Of a stretch of 64,000 nucleotides of DNA, positions 8,206-17,784 are shown piece after piece. The notes beneath the pieces were generated by a model. The model was not told where the DNA came from. It saw nothing but the letters and a program-made list of their open reading frames with translations, and made no database searches. This DNA comes from JAUZRW01 sp034437755 (GTDB taxonomy: Bacteria; Chloroflexota; Anaerolineae; Aggregatilineales; Phototrophicaceae): positions 1-64,000 of the forward strand of contig DAOTTV010000051.1 of assembly GCA_034437755.1 (NCBI GenBank). The letters are read 5' to 3'. Each line of letters starts with the position of its first letter. Position 1 is the first letter of the stretch. Both the position numbers and the translations under genes were made by a program.

Positions 8206-9492
8206 ATGCCTATTACAGTGGTTATTGGCGCACAATGGGGTGATGAGGGCAAAGGACGCTATGTCGATTGGTTCGCGGCGGATGCACAGATTGTCGCGCG
8301 CTATGCCGGTGGCGATAATGCCGGTCACACCGTCGCTGTCGCGGGCACAGTCTATAAAATGCACTTGATCCCGTCTGGCATCTTGCATACGGGAGTGATG
8401 GCGATCATGGGCAATGGAATGGTCATCAATCCGGTCAATCTCGTCGCTGAGATGCAACGTCTGCGCGAAGAGGGCGTGAGCGTCACACCGGATAACCTGA
8501 TGATTAGCCCGCGCGCGCACATTATCACGCCGGCTCACATCGCGCTTGATCGCGCAAAAGAGGTGGCACGTGGCGGCAAAGCCATCGGCACGACCTTACG
8601 CGGCATCGGCCCGGCATATTTGGATAAGACGGGGCGTAAGGGTCTGCGGACGGGCTTGTTGCTCAACAGTGAGGACTTTGCCGAAGCGTTGACCGAATCG
8701 CTGACAGCGCATAACCAGACCTTGATCGCTGATGGTCATGATCCGGTTGATATTGAGACCAGCGTGCAAACTTATCTCGATGCCGCCGACCACCTGCGCC
8801 CCTACATCCACGATACGTCTATTTATCTCAGCCAACGGCTCGCAGACGGCGCGACAGTCATCTGTGAGGGCGCACAGGGGACATTGCTCGACATTGATCA
8901 CGGCAGTTATCCTTACGTGACCAGTTCAAACCCGACGGTTGGCGGTGCCTTGACCGGACTGGGCATCGGCGCGACACACGTCAATCGCGTGGTAGGGGTG
9001 GCGAAAGCCTTCAGCACGCGCGTCGGTGGCGGCCCGATGCCGACCGAAGAAGACGGCGCGATTGCTGATCGTTTGCGTGGGACGGGCGATAACTACTGGG
9101 ATGAGTTCGGCACGACGACCGGTCGTCCGCGCCGCTGTGGATGGTTGGATACAGCCTTGTTGCGTTATAGTGTGGCGGTCAACGGTTTTACAGAATTATT
9201 GCTGACCAAGCTCGACGTTCTCAGTGGCTTCGAGCAACTCAAGGTCGCGGTTGCCTATGAGATCAACGGCGAACGCCACGATTACCCGCCGAGTACAGTC
9301 ACTGATTTAGCGCGCGCTACACCGATATACGAGACGCTGGCGGGCTGGTCAGAGGATATTTCTGGCGCACGCACCTTAGAAGATTTGCCAAATGCGGCAC
9401 AACAGTATATAAAACGAGTAGAAGACCTGTGTGGAGTGCCTATAAAATTTGTGAGTGTCGGACCTGAACGCCACCAAACAGTAGAATTGTAA
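8206..9492 (+). CDS. purA: Adenylosuccinate synthetase
   Basis: GTP-dependent condensation of IMP with aspartate, the first committed step to AMP. The 428 residues match family length and show VIGAQWGDEGKGR (the usual last lysine is arginine), ARYAGGDNAGHTV, CEGAQGTLLDIDHGSYPYVTSS, and TTTGRPRRCGWLD near residue 305. The ATG at 8206 follows a GGGGG tract at a suitable distance. It is the first gene of a tight run: the next ORF starts three bases after the stop codon. The shared transcript with a binding protein and a kinase is unusual for purA and may simply reflect genome compaction. Confidence 0.96.
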   Translation: MPITVVIGAQWGDEGKGRYVDWFAADAQIVARYAGGDNAGHTVAVAGTVYKMHLIPSGILHTGVMAIMGNGMVINPVNLVAEMQRLREEGVSVTPDNLMISPRAHIITPAHIALDRAKEVARGGKAIGTTLRGIGPAYLDKTGRKGLRTGLLLNSEDFAEALTESLTAHNQTLIADGHDPVDIETSVQTYLDAADHLRPYIHDTSIYLSQRLADGATVICEGAQGTLLDIDHGSYPYVTSSNPTVGGALTGLGIGATHVNRVVGVAKAFSTRVGGGPMPTEEDGAIADRLRGTGDNYWDEFGTTTGRPRRCGWLDTALLRYSVAVNGFTELLLTKLDVLSGFEQLKVAVAYEINGERHDYPPSTVTDLARATPIYETLAGWSEDISGARTLEDLPNAAQQYIKRVEDLCGVPIKFVSVGPERHQTVEL

Positions 9493-9494
9493 TC

Positions 9495-10394
9495 ATGAGC
9501 CAAGAAACGTATACCTACACGATGGATGCACCTGTCGATCACCCACCGCGCACGGTTGTATCGCTGGTACCTAGTATGACCGAGTCGCTATTCGTCCTCA
9601 ATCTAGGCGATCGCCTCATCGGGCGCACGGATTATTGCATCTATCCGCAGGATCAAGTTGCGTCCGTGCCGACATTCGGCGGGACGAAAGACCCTGACAT
9701 CGCGCGCATCATCGACCTGCAACCCGACCTCGTAATGGCGAACTATGAAGAGAATCGCAAGCCGGATGTTGAAGCCCTGCGCGCGGCGGGTATTCCCGTC
9801 TGGGTGACCTTCCCGCGTACAGTCGCAGATGTTTTCGTCATCCTGTGGAATATTATGTACTTGTTCGATGAGACAACGATGGTGCCTCGCATCCGCCTGA
9901 CGGAGCAGATTTATGATCGTTTTCTCAATCGTGCCGAAGCTGAAGAAGACGAGTTGCCGCGGGTCTTCGTCCCTATCTGGCACGATCCGCTGATGACGGC
10001 TAATCAAGAGACTTACCTGCATGACATTCTCTTTGTCTGTGGTGGCAAAAACGTCTTCGCAGAGCGACAACGGCAATTCCCACTGAAAGCCGATCTCGGC
10101 GAAGCTGATCCTTTGCCGGTGGATAGCCCGCGCGTGCAGGGGCGCGATACTCGCTATCCGCGCATCTCATGGGATGAAGTCGAGGCGGCACAACCAGATG
10201 TTATCCTGTTGCCAGGTGAGCCGTATGCCTTCACCGAAGAACATCTACCCCTGTTCCAGAAGCTAGATGTCCCCGCGGCGAAGAACAAGCGCATTCATCT
10301 GGTAGATGGCTCGTGGTTGACGTGGCACGGGACGCGGGTCGCCTATGCACTGGACAATCTACCGACCATCTTGAGAGGGGATAAGCCCAAATGA
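9495..10394 (+). CDS. Cytosolic BtuF/TroA-like helical-backbone binding protein
   Basis: Resembles the cobalamin or metal-chelate binding proteins of ABC importers: VVSLVPSMTESLFVLNLG opens the fold, followed by GGTKDPDIARIIDLQPDLV and a long helical backbone. The 299-residue product lacks a signal peptide or lipobox, so unlike true BtuF it should be cytosolic. No ABC permease or ATPase is adjacent. It begins three bases after purA, and its stop overlaps the start of a histidine kinase by four bases, so binding protein and kinase are made together. A cytosolic sensor role for corrinoid or another chelate is an inference. Confidence 0.8.
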   Translation: MSQETYTYTMDAPVDHPPRTVVSLVPSMTESLFVLNLGDRLIGRTDYCIYPQDQVASVPTFGGTKDPDIARIIDLQPDLVMANYEENRKPDVEALRAAGIPVWVTFPRTVADVFVILWNIMYLFDETTMVPRIRLTEQIYDRFLNRAEAEEDELPRVFVPIWHDPLMTANQETYLHDILFVCGGKNVFAERQRQFPLKADLGEADPLPVDSPRVQGRDTRYPRISWDEVEAAQPDVILLPGEPYAFTEEHLPLFQKLDVPAAKNKRIHLVDGSWLTWHGTRVAYALDNLPTILRGDKPK

Positions 10395-11188
10395 ACGATG
10401 ATCTGAGTCCGTCGGACAGTTTCAACACGCTGAACGACTTCGCCCATGATTTGCGTGCGCCCTTGAGTGCCGCCAAGAGTTTCATCGAATTGATGGAAAC
10501 CGCCGGCGATCTGACCGTCGAGCAAGTCGCGTTCTCTAACAAGGCTCTAAAAGCCCTCAGCCGCGCGCAGACGGCAATTGATGAATTGCTGGATTATACA
10601 CGCATCGTGAATGCCGAGCATATCGACATGCAGAATTGCGATATGCTGGAAGCGATTGATGATACGCTTGATATCCTCATGCCGGACGTGCGACGGCGAC
10701 GGATTCAGATCGAAGTCGATATTCGCCCTCCCTTGAACTTCGTCTTTGCACAAGAGCGTATGCTCGGACACTTGATGCAGAACTTGATCAGCAATGCGAT
10801 CAAGTACAACGTCGATAACGGGCGCGTGCAAATCTCAGCAGAGGATTTGGGCGATTTTATCCAATTCCATGTGCGGGATACGGGCATTGGCATCCCGCAA
10901 GAAGCGCAGGATTTCGTCTTCGAGCGTTTCTTCCGCGTCAAGCAAGTGCGTGACCGCCGCATCGAGGGTACAGGGCTGGGATTAGCGATCACCAAGACGA
11001 TCGTCGAGAAGCACGGCGGGCAGATCACGCTTAAGAGTACCGAGGGCGAAGGTACCACCTTCAGCTTCACGCTCCCGCATGCGTCGTCCTCATCATCGGA
11101 TTATGGACGTGAGCGCACCGATGACTTAGACGACCGCATGCAGGAATCACGCGAGTCACATGATGATATTGATACAGGCATGTACTGA
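10391..11188 (+). CDS. Soluble sensor histidine kinase without an input domain
   Basis: Two-component kinase of 265 residues. The DHp helix carries the phospho-acceptor in FAHDLRAPLS (His19), then the HATPase domain has the N-box LISNAIKYN, the G1-box DTGIGIP, the F-box FERFFR and the G2-box GTGLGLAI. No transmembrane or sensory domain precedes the H-box, so input must come from a partner; the obvious candidate is the binding protein encoded by the overlapping upstream gene. A serine/acid-rich tail of about 40 residues follows the catalytic domain. No response regulator is adjacent; the nearest in the window is at 56437-56871. Confidence 0.92.
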   Translation: MNDDLSPSDSFNTLNDFAHDLRAPLSAAKSFIELMETAGDLTVEQVAFSNKALKALSRAQTAIDELLDYTRIVNAEHIDMQNCDMLEAIDDTLDILMPDVRRRRIQIEVDIRPPLNFVFAQERMLGHLMQNLISNAIKYNVDNGRVQISAEDLGDFIQFHVRDTGIGIPQEAQDFVFERFFRVKQVRDRRIEGTGLGLAITKTIVEKHGGQITLKSTEGEGTTFSFTLPHASSSSSDYGRERTDDLDDRMQESRESHDDIDTGMY

Positions 11189-11193
11189 TTGGT

Positions 11194-12150
11194 TTAGCGC
11201 AGGACGAGTAAGGCATCCGCGAACTTACGCTGGGTCGTGCGCGTATTAAAGCTCGCCCACGCCTCTGGCAATGCCGAAATTGCAAGCTCTGCCGCGTCGT
11301 CTAGCTCCGCTAGATACTGCTGAATCAGATCATTTTGCTCATCGCTGAGATCATCCTGCGGGTGCAGGGTCGCGCGGGCGAGTACTGCCATGTTCAAGCC
11401 ATCGACCAAACCGACGACGACGGTCAGCTTAGTGGTGAAATCACTCGCGGATTTGCCCAGCACTGGCTCGAAGAAGGCGATCGTATCCAGCAAATCTTCA
11501 GCAGTATGATACAAATCCTGTAGCGTTGCGCGGTCACCACTGTTGATGGCATCATCATAAGCACGTACTTGTGCTAGCTGTTCATGCAGTAAAACCGGCG
11601 CGAGATGCCGCACTTCATACGGTGCAACATCGGCTTTGGGCACGATGACTCCTTTGCCATCCTTGAGCAAAAACTTCGTGAATGATTTGACGAACTTATG
11701 ATACTTCTTGCGCTCGAATAATTTCTCCAACGTCGCAATCGCGCTGTGAGCATCCTCGCGCACGAGGCCGACAACCGCCTGAAATGCCATCTCATCGGCG
11801 CTATCTAAGTTCGATTGATAATTGGCGAGATTGGTCAACAAGCGATCATAGGCGTGTACGCAGTCGATTGCCGTGTAGATACGGTCGAACATCGGGCGAT
11901 AAGCCTTGATGATCTTATTCTTGTAATAATCATCCAGCACCGTGAACAAGTGCCGTGCCCGTCGTACAACCGTTGTGGTACGGGGCAGTGCATCAGTGCT
12001 GTAGGCGATCGCAGGCGCTTGCTGTAATAGCTCTGTGAAGTACACAGCCAGCAATTTACGACCGGCAATCGGCAGAGCATCCTCCGGTGTGACTTGTGTC
12101 GTCAGGGTATCTAACTTGGCGAGACGTTTTTTATAGGTGCGAACCATCAT
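11194..12150 (-). CDS. CHAD-like helical protein
   Basis: The predicted product is 318 residues, nearly all helical and basic, with a VVRRARHLFTVLDDYY segment resembling the RRLR core of CHAD domains, which bind polyphosphate. Other CHAD histidines are not obvious, so the match is loose. The open frame extends to 12207, but GAGGA six bases before the ATG at 12150 marks the likely start. It ends six bases from the convergent histidine kinase. No CYTH domain or polyphosphate kinase is nearby. Function not established. Confidence 0.6.
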   Translation of the reverse strand: MMVRTYKKRLAKLDTLTTQVTPEDALPIAGRKLLAVYFTELLQQAPAIAYSTDALPRTTTVVRRARHLFTVLDDYYKNKIIKAYRPMFDRIYTAIDCVHAYDRLLTNLANYQSNLDSADEMAFQAVVGLVREDAHSAIATLEKLFERKKYHKFVKSFTKFLLKDGKGVIVPKADVAPYEVRHLAPVLLHEQLAQVRAYDDAINSGDRATLQDLYHTAEDLLDTIAFFEPVLGKSASDFTTKLTVVVGLVDGLNMAVLARATLHPQDDLSDEQNDLIQQYLAELDDAAELAISALPEAWASFNTRTTQRKFADALLVLR

Positions 12151-12246
12151 CTTAATCCTCATATATCCGCTAATCTTTGGCAATGAGGACATTCTAGCGC
12201 AAAGCACGCATTTTGTTAAGTATAGTTTAAGCTATTGTGAAATCTA

Positions 12247-14124
12247 TTAAAAATTCGTCGCCTCTAAAATCGTCTGAAAGAACTCTAACACGCCGATATT
12301 GGGGTTATTCGCCACTTCGCGCAGACCATCGTTGACGATCGCCCATTCGTAAATTTTGAAGAACAGCACCAGCGTGATGCCGTAGGTCACGACCTGCCGC
12401 GGTAGGTTGGCAATCGCCAGCGAGACTGGTTCATCGCTGATTTGCTGAAGTTGCTGTTGCTCGGATAACAGTTGGGTGCGCGCCATGTTGAGATTATCGC
12501 GCTGTCCGTTGAGTTCGATCAGTTCGTAGAGCATCTCAAGCCGTTCTGCATCCGCCAAATCAAGATTATCGCGATTGCGCCAGATTCGCTCAGCTTGTTG
12601 GATACGTTGCTGTAAGCTACTCAGATCACGCTGTGAGGCGCGCAGTTTTTGCGTCAGTTCGGCTTCGTAGCGTTTGCGCCAGGCGCTTTGCCCGATGCCA
12701 TACGGCACGCGAATCAACACGACGAAATGCACGACAAATAACAGGAGCGGAATCAACACGTTGAATGCCAGAATATAACCTAAATCTCGTGGCAAGCGCG
12801 GCAAGCGTCCGGTCGTCAACACTTGGCTGAAAGGAATCGCCGCGAGATACAGCGTAATGATGAACATAATCAAGAGCGTGAAGGGTAAATCAGCCACGAG
12901 ACCATCGCGCACAGTTGCCGAGACTTGCCGATTAATCATCATCGAAGCGTAGGCAATCAGCAAGACAACGGCAAGCACATAGAAGGGCAAGCCGAAAATC
13001 AACGCTAATGCCTGCGCGGATGTATCAATCAGCGACGTTTGGTTGGCAACTTGTTCTTGTAGATTGCCGATAATCTGATCGTTGTTGAACACGAATACTT
13101 GCAGGGGAATCACCGAGGCAATCGCCCCGATGATCATCAGCACATCCATATCAGAGACGGTACGTAAGGCGCGATAGGTGCGCTCTGGCAAGAGCTTCAG
13201 CAGGCGATCCGGCAGGAGTAAGCGCCGTAAGCCTTCGTTGCCGGTATACACGACCAGCACACCGAAGAAGAACATCATCCAAATGATCGGCGATAGGGCG
13301 AGTATTGTCTGGTCAATGCTGGCTGTGTCTAGCAAATTGGCACTGCGCGGATCGCTAAGGCGCGTGAAGTGGCGGATGATGATCGCAGTCGCCATCACCA
13401 GCGCAAAGGGGAACAGCACGCGCGCAATCGGCAACCAGACCGTCCGCTGGGACAACCACTGATTCCAGCGTTGAACCCACATCATCTGCACCAAGCCGTA
13501 ATACGTGATGACTGCTACCATTAATCCCAGACTGTACCAGAAATCAAAGCGCAAGGTCAGCACATCAGGTTGCAGAGCGCGTGCTAGTTCACCGCCTAAA
13601 ATCAACGCCATCAAGCCCGCGGCGACGAATTCGTTGATGGCGACGAGAACTTGCTCCCATAGCGGGATGCGCGACATGAACAACTGATACCCCGCCGGAA
13701 ACAGCGCGTAAATTGCCAGCAACAGACGAAAGACAATCGCGATCATCAATACCAGAAAGACGTAGAAGAGTTGGCTCTCTTTGCCGGTTGCCGGTAGCGC
13801 AATCAACTGACGGGCGACGTAGACCGTCAACAGCGCGCAGACCCAGATAATGACGACGTAGAACGCATGATGCCGCGTGAAGTCGCGTTGTAAGATCACC
13901 CGGCGAATCGGTTGAACGGTTGCCAGCGTGACCATCAGCACAATGCCTGCAAGCGACACTAGCACGAGTAACCACGCCCCATTGAGCATTTGCCAGCCCG
14001 TGAACGCCATCGCTAGCAAGATCAAGATCGGCAGTAGCCAGCGATCGACGACATTATCCGCATCGGAGACGCGCAGTAAATTTAAGAAGCGATGATGAAT
14101 CGGCGGTTGCGAAGAATCAGACAT
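12247..14124 (-). CDS. Polytopic membrane protein of unknown function with a cytosolic coiled coil
   Basis: I do not recognise this 625-residue protein. About 12-13 hydrophobic segments are visible, starting near residues 28-66 and continuing to about 460. A charged, glutamine-rich stretch at roughly 480-560 (ASQRDLSSLQQRIQQAE and beyond) should form a coiled coil. A last hydrophobic segment at about 580-598 follows. No transporter signature, metal-binding cluster or enzyme motif is evident. It is a single gene, on the same strand as the CHAD-like gene 97 bases downstream. Confidence 0.75.
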   Translation of the reverse strand: MSDSSQPPIHHRFLNLLRVSDADNVVDRWLLPILILLAMAFTGWQMLNGAWLLVLVSLAGIVLMVTLATVQPIRRVILQRDFTRHHAFYVVIIWVCALLTVYVARQLIALPATGKESQLFYVFLVLMIAIVFRLLLAIYALFPAGYQLFMSRIPLWEQVLVAINEFVAAGLMALILGGELARALQPDVLTLRFDFWYSLGLMVAVITYYGLVQMMWVQRWNQWLSQRTVWLPIARVLFPFALVMATAIIIRHFTRLSDPRSANLLDTASIDQTILALSPIIWMMFFFGVLVVYTGNEGLRRLLLPDRLLKLLPERTYRALRTVSDMDVLMIIGAIASVIPLQVFVFNNDQIIGNLQEQVANQTSLIDTSAQALALIFGLPFYVLAVVLLIAYASMMINRQVSATVRDGLVADLPFTLLIMFIITLYLAAIPFSQVLTTGRLPRLPRDLGYILAFNVLIPLLLFVVHFVVLIRVPYGIGQSAWRKRYEAELTQKLRASQRDLSSLQQRIQQAERIWRNRDNLDLADAERLEMLYELIELNGQRDNLNMARTQLLSEQQQLQQISDEPVSLAIANLPRQVVTYGITLVLFFKIYEWAIVNDGLREVANNPNIGVLEFFQTILEATNF

Positions 14125-14250
14125 TGGTGCAGTTTCCTCATGCGTGCGTGTGTTTGCTAAGTATTATAGGCGATGAGGGGCTATGTTGGCGACTCCCGCG
14201 CCTAACATGAACATCCTGTGGACATTTGGCATTTGCCGACTGAACGATGA

Positions 14251-14256
14251 TATACT
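14251..14256 (+). promoter_or_regulatory. -10-like element before the acyl-CoA mutase gene
   Basis: TATACT at 14251-14256 lies 38 bases upstream of the start codon. The candidate -35 elements TTTGGC and TTGCCG are at poor spacing, so the call is weak. Confidence 0.3.
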
Positions 14257-14294
14257 ATGCCCAACTTAAATAATGTCACGTAGAGGTTGCTATT

Positions 14295-15980
14295 ATGGGA
14301 AAATTTGATGAAAACTATTTGAAGAAACTCCAAGCCAATCAAAAGAACTGGAAAGAGACCACCCTCGCCCAAACTCTCGCCCGTAAGTCTGAACGCCGTA
14401 CTACGTTCATGACGCAATCCAGCGAGCCGATCAATCGCCTGTATACGCCGTTAGATATTGCCGAGATGGACTATGAACGCGATCTAGGTAATCCGGGTGA
14501 GTTCCCGTACACGCGCGGGGTACACGCGACCGGCTATCGTGGCAAACCTTGGACGATGCGGATGTTCGCTGGCTTCAGCACAGCTGAGGAGACTAACCGC
14601 CGCTTCAAGTATCTGGTGGCGAACGGCAATATGGGCTTGTCGGTCGCTTTCGATCTGCCGACGCTGATGGGCTATGATACCGACGCGCCCGAAGCCCTCG
14701 GCGAATTCGGCAAGTGCGGGGTGGCGATTAGTTCGCTCAAAGATATGGAAATTCTATTCGATGGGTTGCCGCTGGATCAAATCAGCACGAGTATGACCAT
14801 CAATAGCCCGGCGCCGATGATCTGGGCGATGTATATCGCCGCCGCCGAAAAACAGGGCGTGCCGATGGCGCAACTGCGCGGGACACTGCAAAACGACATT
14901 CTGAAAGAATATATCGCACAGAAAGAGTTCATCTTCCCGCCGGAGCCGTCGATGCGGTTGGTGGTCGATACGATTGAATTTGCGACCCACAACATGCCAC
15001 AGTGGAATTACATCAGCGTTAGTGGCTATCATATCCGCGAGGCTGGTAGCACCGCCGCGCAAGAGTTGGCGTTCACGCTGGCGAATGGCATCGAATACGT
15101 GAAGTGGGCGATTGAACGTGGCTTAGATGTCGATGACTTCGCCCCGCGCATGAGCTTCTTCTTCAATGTGCATAATGACTTCTTCGAGGAAATCGCCAAG
15201 TTGCGGGCGGCACGACGCATCTGGGCGCGGGTGATGCGCGATCAATTTGGCGCGAAGAACCCGCGTAGCTGGTTGATGCGCTTCCATACACAGACCGCCG
15301 GTGTGAGCTTGACCGCCCAACAGCCCGAAATCAACTTGATTCGCGTGGCAGTGCAGGCGCTGGCGGCTGTTCTCGGTGGCACACAATCCTTGCATACCAA
15401 TAGTATGGACGAAGCGCTGGCATTGCCTTCAGAACACGCGGTGACGCTCGCGATGCGTACACAACAGGTATTGCTAGAAGAGAGCGGAGTCGCGAACACG
15501 GTTGATCCGCTCGGCGGCAGTTACTTCGTCGAAGCCTTGACCAACGAGATGGAAGCACAGGCGCTCGATTACTTCCGCCGCATCGAAGACTTTGGCGGCG
15601 TTGTGCCTGCGATTGAGAATGGCTTCTTCCAGCAAGAAATTTCGGATGCTAGCTACCGCCATCAGCAAGAAATCGAGCGCGGCGAGCGCGACATCGTCGC
15701 GATGAGCAAATACGCCAATGACGAACCGATTCAAATCCCGATTCTGAAGATGGATCCGGCAGGCTACGATAAGCAGGTGGCGCGTCTTCAGCGCGTGCGT
15801 GCTGAGCGCGATGCCGAGCAAGCACAGCAGGCGATCGACAATCTGCGCGATGCCTGCGTCAACGATAAGAATACTATGCCGTATCTGATTGACGCGGCGA
15901 AAGCCTACGTCACACTTGGCGAGATGACCGATGTCATGCGTGAGGTGTTCGGGCTGTATCAAGAACCTCTGCATATCTAA
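14295..15980 (+). CDS. icmA: B12-dependent acyl-CoA mutase large subunit, isobutyryl-CoA mutase type
   Basis: Adenosylcobalamin-dependent carbon-skeleton mutase: the 561-residue TIM-barrel subunit without the C-terminal B12 domain. Family blocks include RGKPWTMRMFAGFST, VAFDLPTLMGYD, GTLQNDILKEYIAQ, EPSMR, ISVSGYHIREAG and GGTQSLHTNSMDEALALP. Methylmalonyl-CoA mutase has Tyr89 and Arg207 (Propionibacterium numbering) to hold the substrate carboxylate; the aligned residues here are Phe91 and Gln209, the pair known for isobutyryl-CoA mutase, while catalytic His246 is kept. Substrate is thus more likely isobutyryl/n-butyryl-CoA. The small B12-binding subunit, MeaB-like GTPase and epimerase are not in the window. 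Confidence 0.88.
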   Translation: MGKFDENYLKKLQANQKNWKETTLAQTLARKSERRTTFMTQSSEPINRLYTPLDIAEMDYERDLGNPGEFPYTRGVHATGYRGKPWTMRMFAGFSTAEETNRRFKYLVANGNMGLSVAFDLPTLMGYDTDAPEALGEFGKCGVAISSLKDMEILFDGLPLDQISTSMTINSPAPMIWAMYIAAAEKQGVPMAQLRGTLQNDILKEYIAQKEFIFPPEPSMRLVVDTIEFATHNMPQWNYISVSGYHIREAGSTAAQELAFTLANGIEYVKWAIERGLDVDDFAPRMSFFFNVHNDFFEEIAKLRAARRIWARVMRDQFGAKNPRSWLMRFHTQTAGVSLTAQQPEINLIRVAVQALAAVLGGTQSLHTNSMDEALALPSEHAVTLAMRTQQVLLEESGVANTVDPLGGSYFVEALTNEMEAQALDYFRRIEDFGGVVPAIENGFFQQEISDASYRHQQEIERGERDIVAMSKYANDEPIQIPILKMDPAGYDKQVARLQRVRAERDAEQAQQAIDNLRDACVNDKNTMPYLIDAAKAYVTLGEMTDVMREVFGLYQEPLHI

Positions 15981-16048
15981 ACATCAGCGCGTGATAAGCA
16001 TGATTAGCAGTTGCCACAATTGATAACCCGCATATATGTATTCGGACG

Positions 16049-16068
16049 GGGCGGCATTGATGTCGCCC
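16049..16068 (+). terminator. Hairpin downstream of the mutase gene
   Basis: GGGCGGCA at 16049-16056 pairs with TGTCGCCC at 16061-16068 (one G-T pair), with loop TTGA and TGTTTGGT downstream. It is a plausible intrinsic terminator with a weak T-tract. Confidence 0.5.
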
Positions 16069-16163
16069 TGTTTGGTGTACGTTGCCCAGCTTTATCTGGG
16101 AATCAATCGGGCTGTGATGGTATCCTTAGTCGAATTTGTACAGTAGCTCTAGTCGAGTTTTTT

Positions 16164-17453
16164 ATGGCAGAGGATAAGCAATCGCAAGATGGGCTAGACG
16201 GACAATTTCTAGTCATATTTTACCGTCGTCTGCGTCTCGTTGGTTCACTGATCGTCATCGCAGGGATGACCTTTTTATTCGCGCTCTTCGCATGGCGGGC
16301 TGGCAACGCGGACGTTCCCACGCTGGATTATAGCAAAATAGGCGTGCATCTCTTGTTGGATGATGGACGCAATCAATGGTCACCAGACCTATGGGCGGCA
16401 CACATAGCGCAGGCGGATGCGGTCGCCAGCACAGGCGGCATCGCTGTGCAACTGATTCGCGCCGATGATCTCGATCCGCAACGCTGGCAGATGTTCCTCG
16501 ATCTGTGCGCGGCGCACGATCTGACTCCCGTCTTGCGCCTCGCCACTACAGTCGATGCTGAAGCGGGCTACTGGAACGCGCCCGTGTCTGATGCTGACGA
16601 TACGTATCGCACATGGGGCGAGCAAGCCGCAACTTTCATCAACGCGCTCGATTGGCAGGATATGCAACCGCATGTGATCCTGCTCAACGAACCGAACAAC
16701 GGGCATGAGTGGTCAGGTCGTCCAGATGCGCGCGATTACGCGCAGTTCGTGGTCGATGTGGCGGACGTGTTGCGCCAGCGAGTGCCGGATGTGGTGCTTC
16801 TCAATGGTGCGCTCGATTTATACGCACCGAATACCGGCACGGCACCGCTAATGGATACAGATATTCACTATGTCGATGCCGATACCTTCATGACGCAGAT
16901 GCACAGCGCCCAACCGGATATTTTCACGCGTTTTGACGTGTGGAACAGCCATGCCTATCCGATCAACCTCACAGAACCGCCGCCGGTGATGTCATTCGGC
17001 TTTGATGCTGTGAACTCTGCGGAGATTGACGCACCTACGCCGCCGGATGGCATCTACAATCGTGGCATCAACGGCTATGAATGGGCTTTGTGGCGCTTGC
17101 AGGATTTCGGCGTTGAGTCGCTACCCGTGATGATTACCGAGACGGGCTGGCGACATAGCGAGAGCGTACAAGCAGATGCACAGGATGCCAGTGCTGACTA
17201 TCCGGATGCACTGACGGTCGTCCGTTATCTCGATCTGGCGATGCGCGGCGAAGTCTCGGTGTATGCGACGATGGATGTCACATGGCAGGCGTGGCTCGCG
17301 GATGAGCGCGTGATCGCCGTTGCGCCGTTCGCGCTCAATGGTGTGCCGACAGAGTGGGGGCATACCAATTGGCTACAGCTCGCCGACGATGGCACGATTC
17401 GCGATATATACCCGATGGTGAATCTGATTGCGAACACGTATCCGCTAGATTGA
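16164..17453 (+). CDS. Membrane-anchored glycoside hydrolase-like protein (clan GH-A fold)
   Basis: The 429-residue product has one N-terminal transmembrane anchor (about residues 24-46, RLVGSLIVIAGMTFLFALF) followed by an extracytoplasmic TIM-barrel-like domain. VILLNEPNNGHEW fits the acid/base Asn-Glu at the end of strand 4 and LPVMITETGW fits the nucleophile glutamate of strand 7 in clan A glycosidases. I cannot assign a GH family or substrate. The frame is open to 16011, but the upstream part reads as non-coding, so the ATG at 16164 is chosen; its Shine-Dalgarno is poor. The gene stands alone. Confidence 0.75.
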   Translation: MAEDKQSQDGLDGQFLVIFYRRLRLVGSLIVIAGMTFLFALFAWRAGNADVPTLDYSKIGVHLLLDDGRNQWSPDLWAAHIAQADAVASTGGIAVQLIRADDLDPQRWQMFLDLCAAHDLTPVLRLATTVDAEAGYWNAPVSDADDTYRTWGEQAATFINALDWQDMQPHVILLNEPNNGHEWSGRPDARDYAQFVVDVADVLRQRVPDVVLLNGALDLYAPNTGTAPLMDTDIHYVDADTFMTQMHSAQPDIFTRFDVWNSHAYPINLTEPPPVMSFGFDAVNSAEIDAPTPPDGIYNRGINGYEWALWRLQDFGVESLPVMITETGWRHSESVQADAQDASADYPDALTVVRYLDLAMRGEVSVYATMDVTWQAWLADERVIAVAPFALNGVPTEWGHTNWLQLADDGTIRDIYPMVNLIANTYPLD

Positions 17454-17784
17454 AGCGTTTGTCGTCCGCCGTCTGCTACGCATCGTGCTACACTGACGTT
17501 AAATAGCTGAGCAAATCCAGAGAATGTGCCGGTATCGACAATCGCGTTGTGGTCTTGCCGACGGGCAACAGCTGAAGTGCTGGAAATCGTCACGCTGGAT
17601 GCGACAAGGGTCGCGACTCGCCCACGCTCTTTTCTGGCTGAGTGATGAGCGTATCAGATAGACGCTTGCCCGATGCTTGGCTAACGTACAGGCTACATCA
17701 ACGCGGGAGTGTGCTAAAATGCTGGATGTAGCACAGCAATCATTCATCTTTTCTCATCGCGTAGGTAACACAGGTAACTCGTCT
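17454..17784 (+). other. Intergenic region before the M28 peptidase
   Basis: No gene is supported in this 331-base stretch. A TAAAAT -10-like element lies near 17713 about 70 bases before the peptidase start, without a clear -35 partner. Confidence 0.4.

Noticed and set aside
14295..15980. Methylmalonyl-CoA mutase assignment
   Set aside because: Overall similarity fits, but Phe91 and Gln209 replace the Tyr and Arg needed to hold methylmalonyl-CoA, so isobutyryl-CoA mutase type was preferred.
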